This document shows positions 62,774 through 64,000 of a stretch of DNA of 64,000 bases, piece after piece. Position numbers and translations under genes: made by a program. The number at the start of each line of letters is the position of its first letter. The stretch's first letter is position 1. This DNA is from Flavobacterium nackdongense (GTDB lineage Bacteria > Bacteroidota > Bacteroidia > Flavobacteriales > Flavobacteriaceae), in the NCBI RefSeq assembly GCF_004355225.1, contig NZ_CP037933.1, forward strand, positions 1,116,001-1,180,000. Reading direction: 5' to 3'. The notes beneath the pieces are model-generated. The model searched no databases, had not been told where the DNA came from, and worked only from the letters and a program-made list of their open reading frames with translations.

Positions 62774-62788
62774 ACGCCAGCAGGTAAC
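62774..62788. repeat. Right inverted repeat of the DUF4304 unit
   Basis: ACGC-CA-GCAGGTAAC, the reverse partner of 61909-61923, begins 11 bp after the DUF4304 stop. Confidence 0.65.
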
Positions 62789-62890
62789 ATCGGTTTGGCA
62801 ATATGGCGGCTGAAGTGCTTCTATGAAACATTTGTGCAAGGTTCAACAACAGTAATTCTATTGACCTTTTGTGCTGAAAATCCGCCACAT

Positions 62891-62970
62891 CCCCCGCTAG
62901 TGCGAGCATATTGCTCGTACCTAATCCAATTTTCCATTCCATAACAAGCGTCACGCTTGTGACCACAAAC
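62891..62970 (+). repeat. REP-like element, diverged copy 3
   Basis: It begins CCCCCGCTAGTGCGAGC like the 22442 and 23121 copies and carries two hairpins (GAGCATATTGCTC; ACAAGCGTCACGCTTGT), but the sequences between differ. Confidence 0.6.
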
Positions 62971-63230
62971 AAAATGTAACTTTCGAACTAAAATTAATCC
63001 AAACAATTGCCTCTTTAAAGAAAAAAAACTACTTATGATACTATCAAATGATACTATCAATAAATACCCCCAACTGTTACAAAATCGAGGCTTGTGCCAA
63101 AAAAAATGCGGCCCAATAAAATAACTATTTAGTCCTATAGTTCGATCTGAAATACTACTGAGGCTTTCAATAAATGAATTCCAATTGCAAAGAAATCTTC
63201 CTATATTTGTCGCAAAAAAAATAAATTACA

Positions 63231-63689
63231 ATGAAACACATTTTATCCGCATTATTAGCCTTAACTCTTTTTATTTCTTGTACAAAAGACAATAATCCGA
63301 CAGTAGATTATACGGCCAAAAACGAGCAAGAAATCAAAGATTATATTGCTAAAAACAATTTAACAGCCCAAAGGAGCGCATCAGGTTTGTATTACGTAAT
63401 CAAAAATCTTGGAACCGGAACACAACCTACAGCAAGTTCGAATGTAACCGTAGCCTACAAAGGCTATTTCACCAACGGAACAGTATTCGATAAAAGTCCT
63501 GATGCAGGTATTTCATTTGGACTACAGCAAGTAATCAAAGGCTGGACAGAAGGAATTCCTTATTTCAAAACTGGCGGCGATGGTATACTTTTAGTTCCAT
63601 CACATCTTGGATACGGAAGTTATAATTACCAAGGTATTCCCGGAGGCTCAGTACTTATTTTTGACGTGAAATTAATTTCAGTGAATTAA
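63231..63689 (+). CDS. FKBP-type peptidyl-prolyl isomerase lipoprotein
   Basis: 152 residues with a lipobox (LTLFISC, Cys17). The C-terminal 95 residues are a complete FKBP domain: VTVAYKGYFTNGTVFDKS, FGLQQVIKGWTEGIPYFKTG, LVPSHLGYG and the closing GGSVLIFDVKLIS. The N-terminal QEIKDYIAKNNL helix joins the anchor to the domain. It probably helps fold exported or outer membrane proteins. It is related in layout to the gliding lipoprotein GldI but lacks its context. Confidence 0.9.
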   Translation: MKHILSALLALTLFISCTKDNNPTVDYTAKNEQEIKDYIAKNNLTAQRSASGLYYVIKNLGTGTQPTASSNVTVAYKGYFTNGTVFDKSPDAGISFGLQQVIKGWTEGIPYFKTGGDGILLVPSHLGYGSYNYQGIPGGSVLIFDVKLISVN

Positions 63690-63734
63690 AAACTAAGAAG
63701 TTTATATTTTTTCAAGAAGAAACTAAAAAACATA

Positions 63735-63772
63735 AACCACAGTAGAATTGACTTTCTATTGTGGTTTTTTTT
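63735..63772 (+). terminator. Terminator of the FKBP gene
   Basis: AACCACA and TGTGGTT form a stem extended by TAGAA/TTCTA pairing inside, followed by eight T residues. Confidence 0.85.
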
Positions 63773-64000
63773 GATTTAATTTTTCAATCAATTAACCTTA
63801 AAAAAAGAATTCTTTTACCTTAAAATTATTCAAATAGAATATATTTTTAGTAGTTTTATGCCTTAAAACAATTGGATTGCCGAATTCAACGAAAATAATT
63901 TGCATTTAACTTGAAGCTTCACATCAATACTAAAACTATTTTTGAAGCAAAACCAATTTGCCTATTCCTTCTATTCCTCTGTTCGTGGCAATTTACCTTT
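63773..64000. other. End of window, no gene visible
   Basis: AT-rich sequence with no ORF of useful length and no recognisable RNA or repeat. The adjoining gene must start beyond the window. Confidence 0.6.

Larger units (their letters stand above)
62764..63230. other. Gap after DUF4304 with repeats, no gene
   Basis: It contains the right inverted repeat of the DUF4304 unit, the GGTTTGGCAATATGGCGG segment that often follows accessory genes in this group by my recollection, and the third REP-like element at 62891-62970. A TATATTTG box at 63202-63209 probably drives the FKBP gene. No coding sequence is convincing. Confidence 0.55.

Noticed and set aside
61981..62788. Interpretation of the DUF4304 unit as an integron cassette with attC
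   Set aside because: The flanking repeats do not fit the RYYYAAC/GTTRRRY core, and no integrase is seen, so only a repeat-bounded unit is claimed.

Overview
The window is a low-GC stretch of a chromosome from a gliding Bacteroidetes, most likely Flavobacterium or a close Flavobacteriaceae relative. The evidence is secreted proteins with type IX secretion (T9SS) type A and type B C-terminal sorting domains, Bacteroidetes-only families (DUF4494, DUF6428, MSEP-CTERM/exosortase), promoters of the TTG-N19-TAnnTTTG type, and few Shine-Dalgarno sequences. No rRNA, tRNA, CRISPR array or complete transposase was seen.

Layout. 1-1294: start of a T9SS cargo protein. 2131-5017: arsenic resistance operon (arsR, DUF6428, arsC-like phosphatase, ACR3 pump). 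5237-8487: an FAD plus Fe-S oxidoreductase split into two genes around a small unknown ORF. 8741-12014: lipoprotein, cytochrome c, gapN-like dehydrogenase and rhodanese. 12221-13923: MarR regulator, nitroreductase-like enzyme and YceI, with two operators over the promoter. 14022-21535: a complete trp operon (E-G-D-C-F-B-[AIG2-like]-A) with a leader peptide, an attenuator and a final terminator. 21747-25942: accessory lipoproteins, DUF4494, lipA and gap. 25994-36109: hybrid histidine kinase, purine nucleoside phosphorylase, GH95 fucosidase, lpxK, Nif3-like protein, coiled-coil protein, hydrolase and a DUF2442/DUF4160 pair. 36233-37045: rluF. 37113-42858: five co-directional genes with an exosortase and its MSEP-CTERM/VIT-type target. 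43132-52701: folD, ffh, lipoprotein, DUF2271 T9SS protein, apbE, cydAB and argS. 52929-63689: a 1415-residue type B cargo protein, fabH, a propeller-like secreted protein, an ABC-F ATPase, a DUF4304 cassette-like gene and an FKBP lipoprotein.

The most striking features are regulatory and repeat-based. The trp leader encodes three consecutive Trp codons, and a 7-nt antiterminator pairing overlaps the leader stop codon. Nearly every intercistronic junction of the trp operon carries a palindromic repeat, and copies have been absorbed into the coding sequence of trpG (N-terminus) and trpF (internal and C-terminal). In the exosortase region two near-identical CTTTG-N5-CAAAG sites precede the regulator operon and the next gene, suggesting that the winged-helix protein controls the cluster. 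A DUF4304 gene lies between matching 15-bp inverted repeats, and another small secreted-protein gene lies between two identical 79-bp repeats; both look like mobile single-gene units.
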